Shown piece by piece: positions 27,294 through 36,035 of a stretch of DNA of 43,188 bases. How positions within the stretch are numbered: position 1 is the first letter of the stretch; every line of letters begins with the position of its first letter. Source of the stretch: Deltaproteobacteria bacterium (GTDB taxonomy: Bacteria > Myxococcota_A > Polyangia > JAAYKL01); assembly GCA_016935665.1 (NCBI GenBank), contig JAFGQN010000217.1, positions 1 through 43,188 on the forward strand. The letters run 5' to 3'. The notes under the pieces were generated by a model, which searched no databases, was not told the DNA's origin, and saw only the letters and a list, made by a program, of their open reading frames with translations. The translations under genes and the position numbers were made by a program.

Positions 27294-27929
27294 ATGCGAA
27301 GTAAATTCATAAAAATTATTATTCCGGTGATAGCAACTGCTGTATTTGTGGCATACTTCACCTTAGGAAAAAAAATACCTGAGACGATGACTGAAACGAC
27401 TTCGACTGAAGTAAATCATCGCCCTCAGCAGCTAAAGGATTCGCTGACGGGATATCGTCTGTCTGATGTGGAGCGTCGGATAAAAGATCTGGAATCCGAC
27501 AAACCAGAAAAAGAACCTGTTGAAGCAGTCGATGACGCTGAAAGTTCAAACGAAGGGTTCAATGAGTCCAATGCGCCAGGACCTACTGCTGAAGAATTTG
27601 TTGCAAAAGCAAAAGAAGAATTTGAAAGTGATCCTGTCGATTCGTTGTGGGCGCCGAAAGCCGAAAGTATGTTATTTGAAGATTTGAGTCTGTTAGGCAA
27701 GCAGTTTGGATTTCGAGTTGTTGATACAGAGTGCCGTTCCTCAAAATGTGTGGCTGATGTAAGTTTTGAAAATTACGGCAAAGCCGATAGTTCAGCCATG
27801 ATGCTGGCACAGTTTTCAGGGAAGATGAACTGTGCGACAAAAGTTTCAATTCCTGAACCGGAAGATGTGAATTCGGAGTATACAACAACGGTTTTTTACG
27901 ATTCCTGCCGCTCGGACGAAGATCTTTAA
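27294..27929 (+). CDS. Membrane-anchored protein of unknown function with a C-terminal disulfide domain
   Basis: The 211-residue protein has an N-terminal helix (IKIIIPVIATAVFVAYFTLG) that may be an anchor, an acidic, coiled-coil-prone middle (RLSDVERRIKDLESDKPEKE) and a C-terminal domain of about 90 residues with four cysteines (VVDTECRSSKCVADVSF, MNCATK, YDSC). The C-x4-C motif followed by a beta strand is common in myxobacterial proteins of unknown function. The ATG at 27294 is preferred over the GTG at 27291 because GGAG lies 5 bases before it. It lies 77 bases after the small secreted protein and may be co-transcribed. Confidence 0.75.
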   Translation: MRSKFIKIIIPVIATAVFVAYFTLGKKIPETMTETTSTEVNHRPQQLKDSLTGYRLSDVERRIKDLESDKPEKEPVEAVDDAESSNEGFNESNAPGPTAEEFVAKAKEEFESDPVDSLWAPKAESMLFEDLSLLGKQFGFRVVDTECRSSKCVADVSFENYGKADSSAMMLAQFSGKMNCATKVSIPEPEDVNSEYTTTVFYDSCRSDEDL

Positions 27930-28696
27930 AAATCAACCAGAATTGTATGAGCTGATACAGGTTTAGTATTTTTCTTAAATCCCGGCTGTCATGGGTCAGA
28001 TAATGGAATCTCTTTTCGCCAACGGTATCGGCCTGGAGTGATTTCAATACGGGGCCAGGGCAAATGCCATGTAATCGCCAAACTCACCAAATGATTGCGT
28101 GATTTCCCCAGTTTGTCCGTCAGGATGTCTCCAGTGTTTCGTAAGGCTTTCGGCCGGGCCATCAATTATATGCAGGAGCGGTGGGATAAACTGAAACTCT
28201 TTTTTGAGAGTGCCGGGTGCTCCGCTCGATAACAACATCTGCGAACTGAACAAAGTGAATCCGTTTGACTACATGGTTGCAATTGCTGAAAAACTCGAAG
28301 CCGCAGCCGTATCCCCAATGAACTGGCTCTCCTGGAACTACGAGCAAAATCTCGAAAAATAATTCATCTTTTTTTCAACTGCGCAAACTGGCCGGAAGTA
28401 CACGTCTGTTTGGTGTGTAGAATCACATCATTGTAAATTCTTGTCAGCGATAGAACAGGTTCTGTGCCACCTGTCTGTATGCGATTTAATGGGGTAATGG
28501 GGACTTAGCCATCTGGAATGCAGTTCGAGAAATAGCCAACTGTATTATTTAACACGGGACGAAATATTTCTTCCAGTTGGCAATGGATAATTCGAAGCAA
28601 TCCGCCATCGCTTAAATAGAGCCAGTCCCTTGCATCCGGTCGATTCGGCGCTAGTTTTAAAACAGTTTACCCAAGTTATGAAGTCTGGAGTAATTT
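27930..28696. other. Gap with an IS66 relic, otherwise nothing recognised
   Basis: The middle holds a decayed IS66 transposase end (28125-28362). The 190 bases before it and the 330 bases after it contain no gene that I recognise. No inverted repeats marking IS ends were identified. Confidence 0.45.
28125..28362 (+). pseudogene. IS66-family transposase C-terminus with frameshift and internal deletion
   Basis: The first frame gives FRKAFGRAINYMQERWDKLK and LFFES, then shifts near 28205. The next frame gives GAPLDNNICELNKVNPFDYM and ends SPMNWLSWNYEQNLEK before TAA. Complete IS66 transposases read A-x-NYM...W-x-L-x-x-FL...GAPLDNN-x-x-ERALK, then some 35 residues, then TCELNGVNPFDYL...W-x-PWNY. 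Here LDNNI is joined directly to CELNKVNPFDYM, so the middle is deleted. Sequence upstream of 28125 has a stop in frame at 28092 and is not recognisable. Confidence 0.8.
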
Positions 28697-29392
28697 ATGA
28701 AAAAATGGATTGCTGAATTTATTGGAACAATGTGGCTGGTACTGGGAGGATGCGGGAGTGCGGTGCTTGCCGCCGCATATCCCCAACTTGGTATCGGATT
28801 TGTAGGTGTATCCCTTGCGTTCGGACTGACAGTTGTGACCATGGCCTACGCCGTCGGACACATTTCAGGCTGTCATTTGAATCCAGCTGTTTCTGTCGGG
28901 CTTTGGGCCGGGGGACGTTTCGACAAAAAGGAGTTGCTGCCATATATTGTCGCTCAGGTGCTGGGCGGTATCGCCGGCGCCGGCATTCTTTTTGTGATTG
29001 CATCAGGTAAAGCCGGCTTTGAACCTGGTGGGTTCGCCGCCAACGGATATGGCGAGCATTCTCCTGGCGGGTATGGACTGACAGCGGCGCTGGTAACGGA
29101 AGTTGTGATGACGTTTATGTTTCTGCTAATTATTCTTGGTGCAACACACTCGAAAGCGCCAGCGGGATTTGCCGGATTGGCCATAGGACTGGGACTCTCG
29201 CTGATTCACCTGATAAGTATTCCTGTCACCAACACTTCAGTGAATCCGGCCAGAAGCACCAGTCAGGCAATCTTTGTCGGCGACTGGGCACTGGGGCAAC
29301 TGTGGCTGTTTTGGGTGGCGCCAATTGTTGGTGCCGCACTCGCCGGTCTCGTGTACCGTATACTTTCTCCCGAGAAGTCCTCCGACAGCTGA
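28697..29392 (+). CDS. aqpZ: Aquaporin Z (water channel)
   Basis: The 231-residue protein is a complete six-helix major intrinsic protein of the inner membrane. The two pore motifs are NPAVS (Asn62) and NPARS (about Asn184). The segment [18 protein letters not shown] is nearly the same as in E. coli AqpZ and supplies the His, Thr and Arg of the selectivity filter, so water rather than glycerol should be the substrate. The length equals the family norm. TGGAGTAATTT supplies the ribosome site. It stands alone, with broken genes on both sides. Confidence 0.95.
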   Translation: MKKWIAEFIGTMWLVLGGCGSAVLAAAYPQLGIGFVGVSLAFGLTVVTMAYAVGHISGCHLNPAVSVGLWAGGRFDKKELLPYIVAQVLGGIAGAGILFVIASGKAGFEPGGFAANGYGEHSPGGYGLTAALVTEVVMTFMFLLIILGATHSKAPAGFAGLAIGLGLSLIHLISIPVTNTSVNPARSTSQAIFVGDWALGQLWLFWVAPIVGAALAGLVYRILSPEKSSDS

Positions 29393-29405
29393 CGGTGCGC
29401 CCCCG

Positions 29406-29431
29406 ATATTTTTATGTGGACAAAAAAATAT
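29406..29431 (+). terminator. Possible AT-rich terminator hairpin after aqpZ
   Basis: ATATTTTT at 29406-29413 pairs with AAAAATAT at 29424-29431 across a 10-base loop. It is AT-only, so it is weak as a terminator. Confidence 0.25.
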
Positions 29432-29542
29432 TACCGGAGCCTTTAACGGGGCGCTGTTTCGTGGTTTTGTTTGATGGTTTAACTTCAATTTTTCGTTCTT
29501 CCTGCGGACAAGTCCTTAGCGGATGAGTTTTGGAGACAAGGA

Positions 29543-29722
29543 ATGATGCTTGCAGGATGGCAGTATTGGGCCATGGTGTTGCCTCGGAAAATACATCACA
29601 GCCCAAACATGCGGCGCCTCGTTGCAGAGTACCAGAAATTGGGTGCAAAAACCGCGTGTTTTGCGACTCCCGAAGAGGCGTTGCACTGGCTGATAGTGTA
29701 CAAATCATGCACTCATATATAA
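29543..29722 (+). CDS. Short frame resembling the C-terminus of a STAS/SpoIIAA-like protein
   Basis: The 59-residue frame reads YWAMVLPRK, NMRRLVAEYQKLGAKTACF and ATPEEALHWL. This fits the last two helices and strand of small STAS-like proteins, which often end Y-x-x-x-G-x-x-V-x-x-F-x-x-x-EEA-x-x-WL. GGAGACAAGGA stands before the ATG pair at 29543 and 29546, so it could be translated. A whole domain would need about 60 more residues upstream, and these are not found. It is most likely a 3' remnant. Confidence 0.4.
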   Translation: MMLAGWQYWAMVLPRKIHHSPNMRRLVAEYQKLGAKTACFATPEEALHWLIVYKSCTHI

Positions 29723-29876
29723 AGAATATCTTCATCCCTTAATTAAATTATGTCGCTGCCGATAATTTAAAAACGTTAGGTCAGGAAACTTCTCTGCGTG
29801 GACTTTCCTGTTCGTTTGACGGAACATTTTATTTAGCGGGACTCGATATGTTGTGCTGGTATCGTGATTATGAATA

Positions 29877-31979
29877 ATGGAGAGAACAGACCGAATTAAA
29901 TTGCATCTTGAGTCTGAACTGGCCACAGACCAGGGATTGCCTGGTGCATTCCACGACAATATTGCCAATGGACGCGTTGTCGTCGACGAAGCGGACGCTG
30001 CACAGCTGCTGGGAACGTTTTCCACAGATGATTCCGCAATTGTGGCGGCAATCAGAGAAGCGACGCGGCTGCCATTGGAACAGGCCGGCATAACTGAAGT
30101 CGATGGGGTTGGCGGTGCAGCGAATTTAAAGCGCATGAAAGAGCAGCAAGGCGTATTCCCGATTTCTGAGACCGCACCCCATGGGAAAAAAGCGAAACTG
30201 GACGTTGGAAAACCTAAAGCCAATCGTTCGCCATCCTCGGTGCCTCCCCCTTCTTTGGGGCGTCCCAAAGTGGGTCGCTACGAGGTGATCTATCCCATGG
30301 CAGCGGGCGGTATGGCCAGTGTTCATCTGGGACGCCTCTCGGGTCTGGCGGGGTTTGAGCGGCTGGTGGCCATCAAGGTGATTCACCCTCATCTGTCAAA
30401 TCGAAAACTTTTTGTGGATATGTTTCTCGATGAAGCACGGCTGGCGGCCCAACTGCATCATCCCAATATTGGTGAAATCATAGAGGTGGGCGAAGATGAC
30501 GGTGTGCTCTACATGGTGGGAGAGCTGATACTGGGATGCAATCTCCACAAGTTGTTTCGTCGGGCGCGCAAAAAGGGCGTTATCATCTCGCAGCCCCTCA
30601 TCGCATATGTGATGAGTCGCGTATGTCGCGCTCTGCACGCGGCGCATGAACTGGTCAGCAGCGAAGGAGATCCTCTGCGTCTGGTGCACCGGGATGTGTC
30701 GCCCCATAATATCATGATTTCCTATGCCGGAGACGTTAAGCTCATCGACTTTGGTATCGTTCACGCTGAAGGACGTTTGTCTCACACCGAAGTTGGGTTG
30801 TTTAAAGGGAAGTCGGGTTTCGTTTCGCCGGAACAGGGAAGGGGTGAGACGCTGGATAGGCGCAGTGACATTTTTTCGGTGGGGGTAACGTTGTATCTGC
30901 TGGTCACCGGTTCGCTACCTTTTGAAACAACCAATGAACATCAACGGATTATTCAGCTGCAAAAAGGCGAGTTCCCGGAACCGAGCCGTTTAAACCCTAA
31001 AATAGATCCCGACCTGGAACGGATTATTCTGAAGTCCATGCAGGTGAAGCCCGACAACCGATATCAGACCGCTTCGGAATTGGCGTACGACCTTGAGGGA
31101 TTCATATCCAGGGAAGAGCATGGAGACTTTGTTCAGGAACTCAGTGGGCTCACCCGCAAATTTTTTGTGAAGGAGCGTCAGGCGCACAAACTGTTATTGC
31201 GTCGGCATCGACATGCAATGGGAGAGGTGTCGTCCAGAATTGAATTGAGCGAGGACTATTCATCCCATCTGGCGCGTTATGAGGATTCCGGTGAATTGCT
31301 GGAAGGCAGCGGCGTATTCATGAGTGCAGATGCCATTACTTCGGTGGAACGCCGCACCGACAACACGCCCCGTGCAGTGCATTCATCAATCCGGTTTGAA
31401 ACAGTTGAGGCAGATGGAGCGCTTGGAACAAAATCCAGTTTGTTTGGAAATAAAATTCAAATGCTCAAGCGCATGCGTTACATGATCATCGCTTTGACTG
31501 GTTTGGGGTTGTTGGCCATAACCATTGGGACGATTGTAGCGTTGCGGAAAATTGATATTCGAAAACAGGAAATTTCTGAGTCGTCGCAATCCAATGGTAT
31601 GACAGCGTTGGCCGCCCCCACTGCGCCTGCCATGGCACAGGGGGAGGAATTAAGTAACTCGGCTTCGAAAATGACTGTTACGTTGGAGACAGCTCAAACG
31701 GACTATGCGGTGTTGGTGGACGGTGTTCTCATTGGTCAGGACCTGACGTCGCTTCAGTTGGTGCCCGATGGCAAACAGCATCGAATCACCGTTCGAAAGA
31801 CAGGAGCAAGGGATTTTGAAGCATTGTTCATTGCCCATGGCGATACTCAAATACAGGTATCATTGCCGCCTCTGGCATCAAAGAAGACTTCTGTAGAGAA
31901 AAATTTAAAGAATCGGGGACACAAATCCAAAAAACACACTCGCCGTGAACCCGGTCTGATGGATACTCCTTATAAGTAA
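29877..31979 (+). CDS. Membrane Ser/Thr protein kinase with N-terminal extension
   Basis: The 700-residue protein has an extension of about 130 residues ending in a Ser/Pro/Lys stretch. A Hanks-type kinase domain follows (about 134-410). Motifs in order are the glycine loop MAAGGMASVHLG (141-152), Lys167 in VAIKVI, Glu186, VHRDVSPHN with Asp273, DFG with Asp291 and SPEQGRG in place of APE. A juxtamembrane part leads to one membrane helix near residues 537-557 (MIIALTGLGLLAITIG). The C-terminal 110 residues resemble a PEGA-type domain (VLVDGVLIGQDLTSLQLVPDGKQHRITVRK). All catalytic residues are present, so it should be active. The VSPHN loop is typical of myxobacterial kinases. The extension (DEADAAQLLGTFSTDD) resembles no domain I know. 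Confidence 0.93.
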   Translation: MERTDRIKLHLESELATDQGLPGAFHDNIANGRVVVDEADAAQLLGTFSTDDSAIVAAIREATRLPLEQAGITEVDGVGGAANLKRMKEQQGVFPISETAPHGKKAKLDVGKPKANRSPSSVPPPSLGRPKVGRYEVIYPMAAGGMASVHLGRLSGLAGFERLVAIKVIHPHLSNRKLFVDMFLDEARLAAQLHHPNIGEIIEVGEDDGVLYMVGELILGCNLHKLFRRARKKGVIISQPLIAYVMSRVCRALHAAHELVSSEGDPLRLVHRDVSPHNIMISYAGDVKLIDFGIVHAEGRLSHTEVGLFKGKSGFVSPEQGRGETLDRRSDIFSVGVTLYLLVTGSLPFETTNEHQRIIQLQKGEFPEPSRLNPKIDPDLERIILKSMQVKPDNRYQTASELAYDLEGFISREEHGDFVQELSGLTRKFFVKERQAHKLLLRRHRHAMGEVSSRIELSEDYSSHLARYEDSGELLEGSGVFMSADAITSVERRTDNTPRAVHSSIRFETVEADGALGTKSSLFGNKIQMLKRMRYMIIALTGLGLLAITIGTIVALRKIDIRKQEISESSQSNGMTALAAPTAPAMAQGEELSNSASKMTVTLETAQTDYAVLVDGVLIGQDLTSLQLVPDGKQHRITVRKTGARDFEALFIAHGDTQIQVSLPPLASKKTSVEKNLKNRGHKSKKHTRREPGLMDTPYK

Positions 31980-32092
31980 GGCAAGTCGACTTCTGCGACT
32001 GCGTGTGCGAGACCTACGCAATCTACTGGCAGCGCTCATCGTCCAATCGAATCATTTGGCACTGGACACTATCCGATACCTTCGACTTCACC
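31980..32092. other. Short spacer after the kinase gene
   Basis: No gene or hairpin was recognised. The decayed histidine kinase frame ends at its right edge. Confidence 0.4.
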
Positions 32093-32574
32093 TTAACCGT
32101 TGTCTTCAATATGGATGCTCAGTTTGCTTTCGTCCGTTGCCAGACGAATGTCAAACGCCAGCGGTTTATTCGGCGCAGGAAATTCCGTCATCGCCCAGGA
32201 CCCTTTTTAAAAATATTGAGTATAACCTGTTGAATCATCGTGGGGTGGCATTCTACTTTGGACAGTACTGTATCGTGGTGAACGTGAATCTGAATATTTC
32301 GAAAATCATATCCCTTTTTCATGTCAAAATCGTTTCGCGCCAATTCACGGGTGTCGGTCAGAAGTGCTCCGATGTCCGTTGACACTTTGAATTGCTGATC
32401 GTTTCGCGCGAACGCCAGGATATTGCTCACCACTTTCGCCGTGTATTCCCCGGCGGACTCCATGGAATCCATCAGATTGGGAATTCTGCGTTCTGAAAGG
32501 TACGTTGCGAGGGCATCCATGGAGAAGCCCGCTTTTGGGGCCGCAATCTGAGCCATCCCCTCACGCCATGACAT
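32093..32574 (-). pseudogene. Sensor histidine kinase fragment (HisKA helix 2 and N box), frameshifted
   Basis: The first frame gives FSMDALATYLSERRIPNLMD and SMESAGEYTAKVVSNILAFA, which fits the dimerisation part of hybrid sensor kinases. It continues to CHPTMIQQVILNIFK, the start of the N box. A frameshift near 32200 switches to a frame reading WAMTEFPAPNKPLAFDIRLA and IHIEDNG, which is the continuation up to the G1 box; a TAA follows at 32093-32095. Joined, ILNIF-K-x-x-WAM restores the N-box pattern of NLLKNAxQAM with some changes. The H box with the phosphorylated His and all of the sensor part are missing; a decayed transposase lies in their place. Confidence 0.75.
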
Positions 32575-32589
32575 GATAGAAACTCGTTT

Positions 32590-33257
32590 TCAGTGCTTTG
32601 GATATGCGCCGCATAACTGCGTAAAGGCATTGTCGTTCCTGTTTTTTTTAAGCGCTCCAGCGACATTTTCCTTGCTCTGCCGAAAAAGAGAATCGGCGTT
32701 CAGTGCCTGTCCAGAATAGGTTTCTGACTCGAAATAGTAGTTTTGTCTAAAACGAATGATGAAGTCGATGCCATTTAATCCGAGGAGATGGTCGAACAAA
32801 ATTGTGCTGCCAAATCCGCTATTGGCAATAATTGCTATATGGACACTTTCAGGCAGCGCATGCCTGAGTCTCTTCACGGTCAACCGCTCATATCTGCTTT
32901 AATTGCTTTTCAGCGTGTCCTTGCTAACGGTATTCCACACTATGGGAATTGCTCGACCCTTTTTCATTATGAGAGACAATACCAGCATGGTTTGGCCGTC
33001 ATTGTCGAAATCCGTCCAGTCCATGGTGACATCGATACTTTTTTTTGCTGCCCACTATCGCCCTAACGAAGCAATGCATCATTTCCACAGGACAAAGCTT
33101 CCTGTTTGACATGAATCGGTCAACCTGTTTGATTTCATGTTTCACGCTGCCGCGACCACGCTTCTTTGCCATGGCGGCGCCAATGGCGTGAATTGTCATT
33201 CCTGCGGTAAAGATAATGCCAGGCGTTACAAGCGCGATGCTGAAAACCTGTTTATGA
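32590..33257 (-). pseudogene. IS4-type transposase relic with frameshifts and a stop
   Basis: Three pieces on the minus strand join up. The first (up to about 33257) gives TIHAIGAAMAKKRG and HEIKQVDRFMSNRKL. After a shift in the A-run at about 33041-33048, the second gives SIDVTMDWTDFDNDGQTMLV and KGRAIPIVWNTVSKDTLK, then a stop near 32900. The third gives RLRHALPESVHIAI, GFGSTILFDHL and GIDFIIRFRQNYYFES. Complete IS4-family transposases of this kind read KQVDRLLSN, ALDWTDF, G-x-AIPLLWKTV, LADRGFGD and FDYVIRFR. The second catalytic Asp (in LADRGF) is replaced by Asn-Ser here. The C-terminus is not recognisable, and the 3' end abuts the histidine kinase fragment. Confidence 0.8.
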
Positions 33258-33717
33258 TGAAGAAACCTTTAAAAAAATCGATTGCGAGATACGCACAAGG
33301 GCTCTCTCATCGGATGCCCTGGTGTTTTTGTATGGTTTTGGATACCCAATACACAATAACCACCGAGGCATATTTCCTATTCTTTTCCAATTTTTACGAT
33401 TTGTACGACATATCGTTGCAACCGATCCTTTTATTGAGGGGATCTCTCAGATCCAGCATGGCTTTTTCATCTGCAAATTGGTCGCGGCGATAACGCGAAA
33501 TTTGTTCTTTCCCGCTGCCTGACGAACCTGGTGTGTCGCGCTGGAATGCACGCCCATAGATGAACCTGGCATCGGTTCAAAGCGGTGCAAGATCCGTTTT
33601 TTTGCAATATTGATGCGCCGATTGCTCCTGTTTGCAGTATCGTGGCAACGGATATTCCCATTGATGGACAGGACGAAAAAGATGCTTCGGCAGAGCTGTC
33701 AATACGAATTTAAACGG
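33258..33717. other. Decayed stretch without a recognisable gene
   Basis: Short frames occur on both strands. One minus-strand piece reads FRVIAATN, as in sigma-54 activators, but nothing around it agrees. It is most likely degenerate DNA belonging to the transposase and kinase wreckage. Confidence 0.4.
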
Positions 33718-35295
33718 CTATGATACATCGTTGCTCGACTTTCCGGTGAACAATTGGAGTAGCTTGAACAGGCTATCTGGCCCACCGGAAGTTCCTGGAA
33801 CGTTACAGTTGCACGAGGGATCGCCGCTGTCTGTTTTCGCCGTGTCGGGCGCGTTGACTGTTGTGTTGCCCCCTTCACTATTATCCAAATTCGCACTGGT
33901 ATCGTCTTCACTCCCACCGTTGGTATCCGAATCTCTGTCATTGTCGGCATCCGTGTCGCGATTGGCGTCTGAATCACTATCACTATCACTATCACTGTCG
34001 ACATCTGCGCTGCTTGTGCCCTGCGTGTCCTGCGGATCCTGGCTACCGTCCTCCGTGTCGTCATCACCGTCCGAATCCTGCGCCGCCCCGGCCGCCAGAC
34101 TCAGCAGGGGAATATCAACCTCCGGCAGTGACAGCGCAGTGCGCACGGCATCGCTGTCAGTCACTTTGGCGACAGCACCACATAACCCCATTGCAGTGGC
34201 CTGCAGCAGGAGGCTGGCTGCCGCAAAGCCGGCTTCCACTTTTGACCAGACGCTGGACTCGTATGCGCCAAACAGAAAGTATGCCGGCGCTCCCTCCGGG
34301 AGTTCGGGGACCGCGTTCAGCAGGTCGCTTCGCAAATCATCAGTCGTCAATCGCACCAGACGATGGTCCCGGGTGAGGGTGTCTGTGTCGGGAAGGCGAT
34401 TGTAATATCGATATACACCTTCAGGCGTCAGTACATATATTTGCTCTGTCAGGTAGTAACGTGCCACCGCCGACGCCACAGTCAGACCCGCCGGCGAATT
34501 ATCCGGGCCAAACGCGGCCTTGTGGGGGGTGCAGCCGTAAGCCGCCCATAGCAGCTGCGAAATGATGCTGTCTGACAGCGCAGTTGAGGTAAATTCATTG
34601 GCTGTGGTCAATTTGTCCAGTGTCGCTTCAAAGCCTGTTTCGCCCCAAGCTTGCGGCTTTGGCAGGCTGTCATCGGAGGCGGTGGCCACCATTTCTGTCT
34701 GAAGTCCGACCATCTCCCTGACCCGGCCGTAGCAGTTGGCCATTTGAACTTCGGCAGTGATGTTCCAGTTTTTACGGGCATTTTCTGCCGCCGATTCTTT
34801 GGTGCAGCAGGCTGCCAGTGCCGTCCTGTCGGACCAGAATGCATGGGATGCCAGGTGTGCGAAGTGAAGCGCCGCTCCAGCGTCGAAGGCGGAATCTCCT
34901 GCCACCGCCACTTCAAATGCAATGTCGGGCTCCGACATGTGATTTCCCGATGTATGCAGGACAAGGCTGTGCGCGTCTTCGTCGTAGCGAAATACGCCGT
35001 CTTTGGTGGCTATGTAGATTTCTCTTTGATTGCCCACCACTGGCGCTTTTGCAGCGGCCCACAGAACATTGCTCAAAACAGTGTCGGGCAATTCGCTGTC
35101 TCCTACGGAATGGTACGAAATACGGCTGTTGAGAATAGTTTCCGTTGGCGTGCCGAAGTATACAGGGGCCGCCAGTGCGCCCTCGGCAGCGGACTGCACC
35201 TGGGGCACCCCGAAAAGCGATTTAATGCCAATCCCTGTGGCAGCCACTGCGCCCCCTGCGGCGATGCTTTTTAAAAAGGTTCTTCGGTGGGTCAA
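33718..35295 (-). CDS. Tat-exported SagB-like nitroreductase with two nitroreductase halves and acidic tail
   Basis: The 525-residue protein begins at TTG (GAGGAGGAGGC precedes it) with a twin-arginine signal (THRRTFLKSIAAGGAVAATG). Two nitroreductase-like halves follow. The first has LNSRISYHSVGDSELPDTVL, LWAAAKAP and GVFRYD. The second, from about residue 240, has LSDSIISQLLWAAYGCTPH, LTPEGVYRYY, AGFAAASLLLQATAMGLCGA. An Asp/Ser/Thr/Gly-rich tail (about 425-490) leads to a short C-terminus with CNC. Such proteins bind FMN and are related to the SagB dehydrogenases of azole peptide synthesis, but no SagC/SagD cyclodehydratase or precursor peptide is nearby, so another periplasmic redox role is likely. 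The Tat signal fits export of a folded flavoprotein. It is a single gene, divergent from the cupredoxin gene. Confidence 0.85.
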   Translation of the reverse strand: MTHRRTFLKSIAAGGAVAATGIGIKSLFGVPQVQSAAEGALAAPVYFGTPTETILNSRISYHSVGDSELPDTVLSNVLWAAAKAPVVGNQREIYIATKDGVFRYDEDAHSLVLHTSGNHMSEPDIAFEVAVAGDSAFDAGAALHFAHLASHAFWSDRTALAACCTKESAAENARKNWNITAEVQMANCYGRVREMVGLQTEMVATASDDSLPKPQAWGETGFEATLDKLTTANEFTSTALSDSIISQLLWAAYGCTPHKAAFGPDNSPAGLTVASAVARYYLTEQIYVLTPEGVYRYYNRLPDTDTLTRDHRLVRLTTDDLRSDLLNAVPELPEGAPAYFLFGAYESSVWSKVEAGFAAASLLLQATAMGLCGAVAKVTDSDAVRTALSLPEVDIPLLSLAAGAAQDSDGDDDTEDGSQDPQDTQGTSSADVDSDSDSDSDSDANRDTDADNDRDSDTNGGSEDDTSANLDNSEGGNTTVNAPDTAKTDSGDPSCNCNVPGTSGGPDSLFKLLQLFTGKSSNDVS

Positions 35296-35528
35296 AAGCG
35301 CCTCCTCCTCGGTGTGCCAGAAAAACCGGGTATTCTTTATGAGATTACCGGAGATGGGCTGTCCTGGACAATGGAAAGAATATTTCTTTATCTGTTTGAT
35401 TTTTTTTTACCATGGCATGGCTGCTGCTTTTATTCTGTTGGCGAAACATATTGAATCCGGCTGTTCTTTTGAATGCGAGTTATGACAATCGATGAAGGCG
35501 GCATTATCTTCTCCTGGATGGAGGGAAT

Positions 35529-35897
35529 TTGAAATTCAATCTGTTGATTTCGGTAATAATGGTTGGTGCATTGGTTCTATTGGCCGGGTGCGAGGATAAA
35601 CTGTATCCACTTCGTTTGGATTCGGAGACCGATGAGAATATTATCCAGTTGCGGTGGGGGCTCGCCAGCGGTGATTTGGGGACCATAACAGTTTCTGTTG
35701 GGGACACGGTTCGCTTCGTGCGGGTGGATGACATGCCTCATAACGTGACGTCTTTACAGGGGAATTTTCAGAGCAGCGAGATCCTCTACGGTGCAGGTGA
35801 AACCTATGAAGTCACATTTGAACAGCCTGGCAGCTATGGGTTTTACTGCAGTGTTCACCCCGGGATGAAAGGCACCATTCTGGTTTCTGCCCAATGA
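35529..35897 (+). CDS. Cupredoxin (plastocyanin-like) lipoprotein
   Basis: The 122-residue protein starts at TTG behind GGAGGGAA and has a lipobox (LLAGC, Cys21). The rest is a single type I copper domain: TVSVGDTVRFVRVDDMPHNV supplies the first His ligand, and GFYCSVHPGM supplies Cys, His and Met. All four copper ligands are present. It should carry electrons in the periplasm while attached to a membrane. It is divergent from the Tat-exported nitroreductase, which could be a redox partner; this is inference from position only. Confidence 0.9.
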   Translation: MKFNLLISVIMVGALVLLAGCEDKLYPLRLDSETDENIIQLRWGLASGDLGTITVSVGDTVRFVRVDDMPHNVTSLQGNFQSSEILYGAGETYEVTFEQPGSYGFYCSVHPGMKGTILVSAQ

Positions 35898-35979
35898 TAA
35901 TTGCGCACGCGGGTGCAGCAAGGGCGCACTTGTGAAATTTTGTGATGATTTTTTTCTTGCCACATGGAAAATTATTTTA

Positions 35980-36000
35980 TCCCTATATGGATAATAGGGA
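35980..36000. promoter_or_regulatory. Palindromic operator candidate upstream of the rrf2 relic
   Basis: TCCCTAT (35980-35986) and ATAGGGA (35994-36000) form a perfect inverted repeat with a 7-base spacer, 36 bases before the rrf2 start codon. The surroundings are AT-rich. Rrf2 regulators often bind palindromes of this size near their own promoters. Confidence 0.5.
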
Positions 36001-36035
36001 TTACCCGTTGGCAAATCTGGGAGAATTGCGTTTGA

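Larger units (their letters stand above)
29393..29876. other. Gap between aqpZ and the kinase gene, with a short possible gene
   Basis: It contains an AT-rich hairpin just after aqpZ and a 59-codon frame (29543-29722). The last 150 bases are AT-rich (TTAATTAAATTATG near 29740) and probably include the kinase promoter. Confidence 0.45.

Noticed and set aside
33467-33661. Possible sigma-54 activator fragment (FRVIAATN, GSSGSGKE in another frame)
   Set aside because: The two motifs are in different frames and in the wrong distance and order, with nothing conserved between them. A chance match is likely.
33718-35295. SagB-like gene as part of a thiazole/oxazole peptide cluster
   Set aside because: No cyclodehydratase, precursor peptide or transporter is nearby, and the protein carries a Tat signal.
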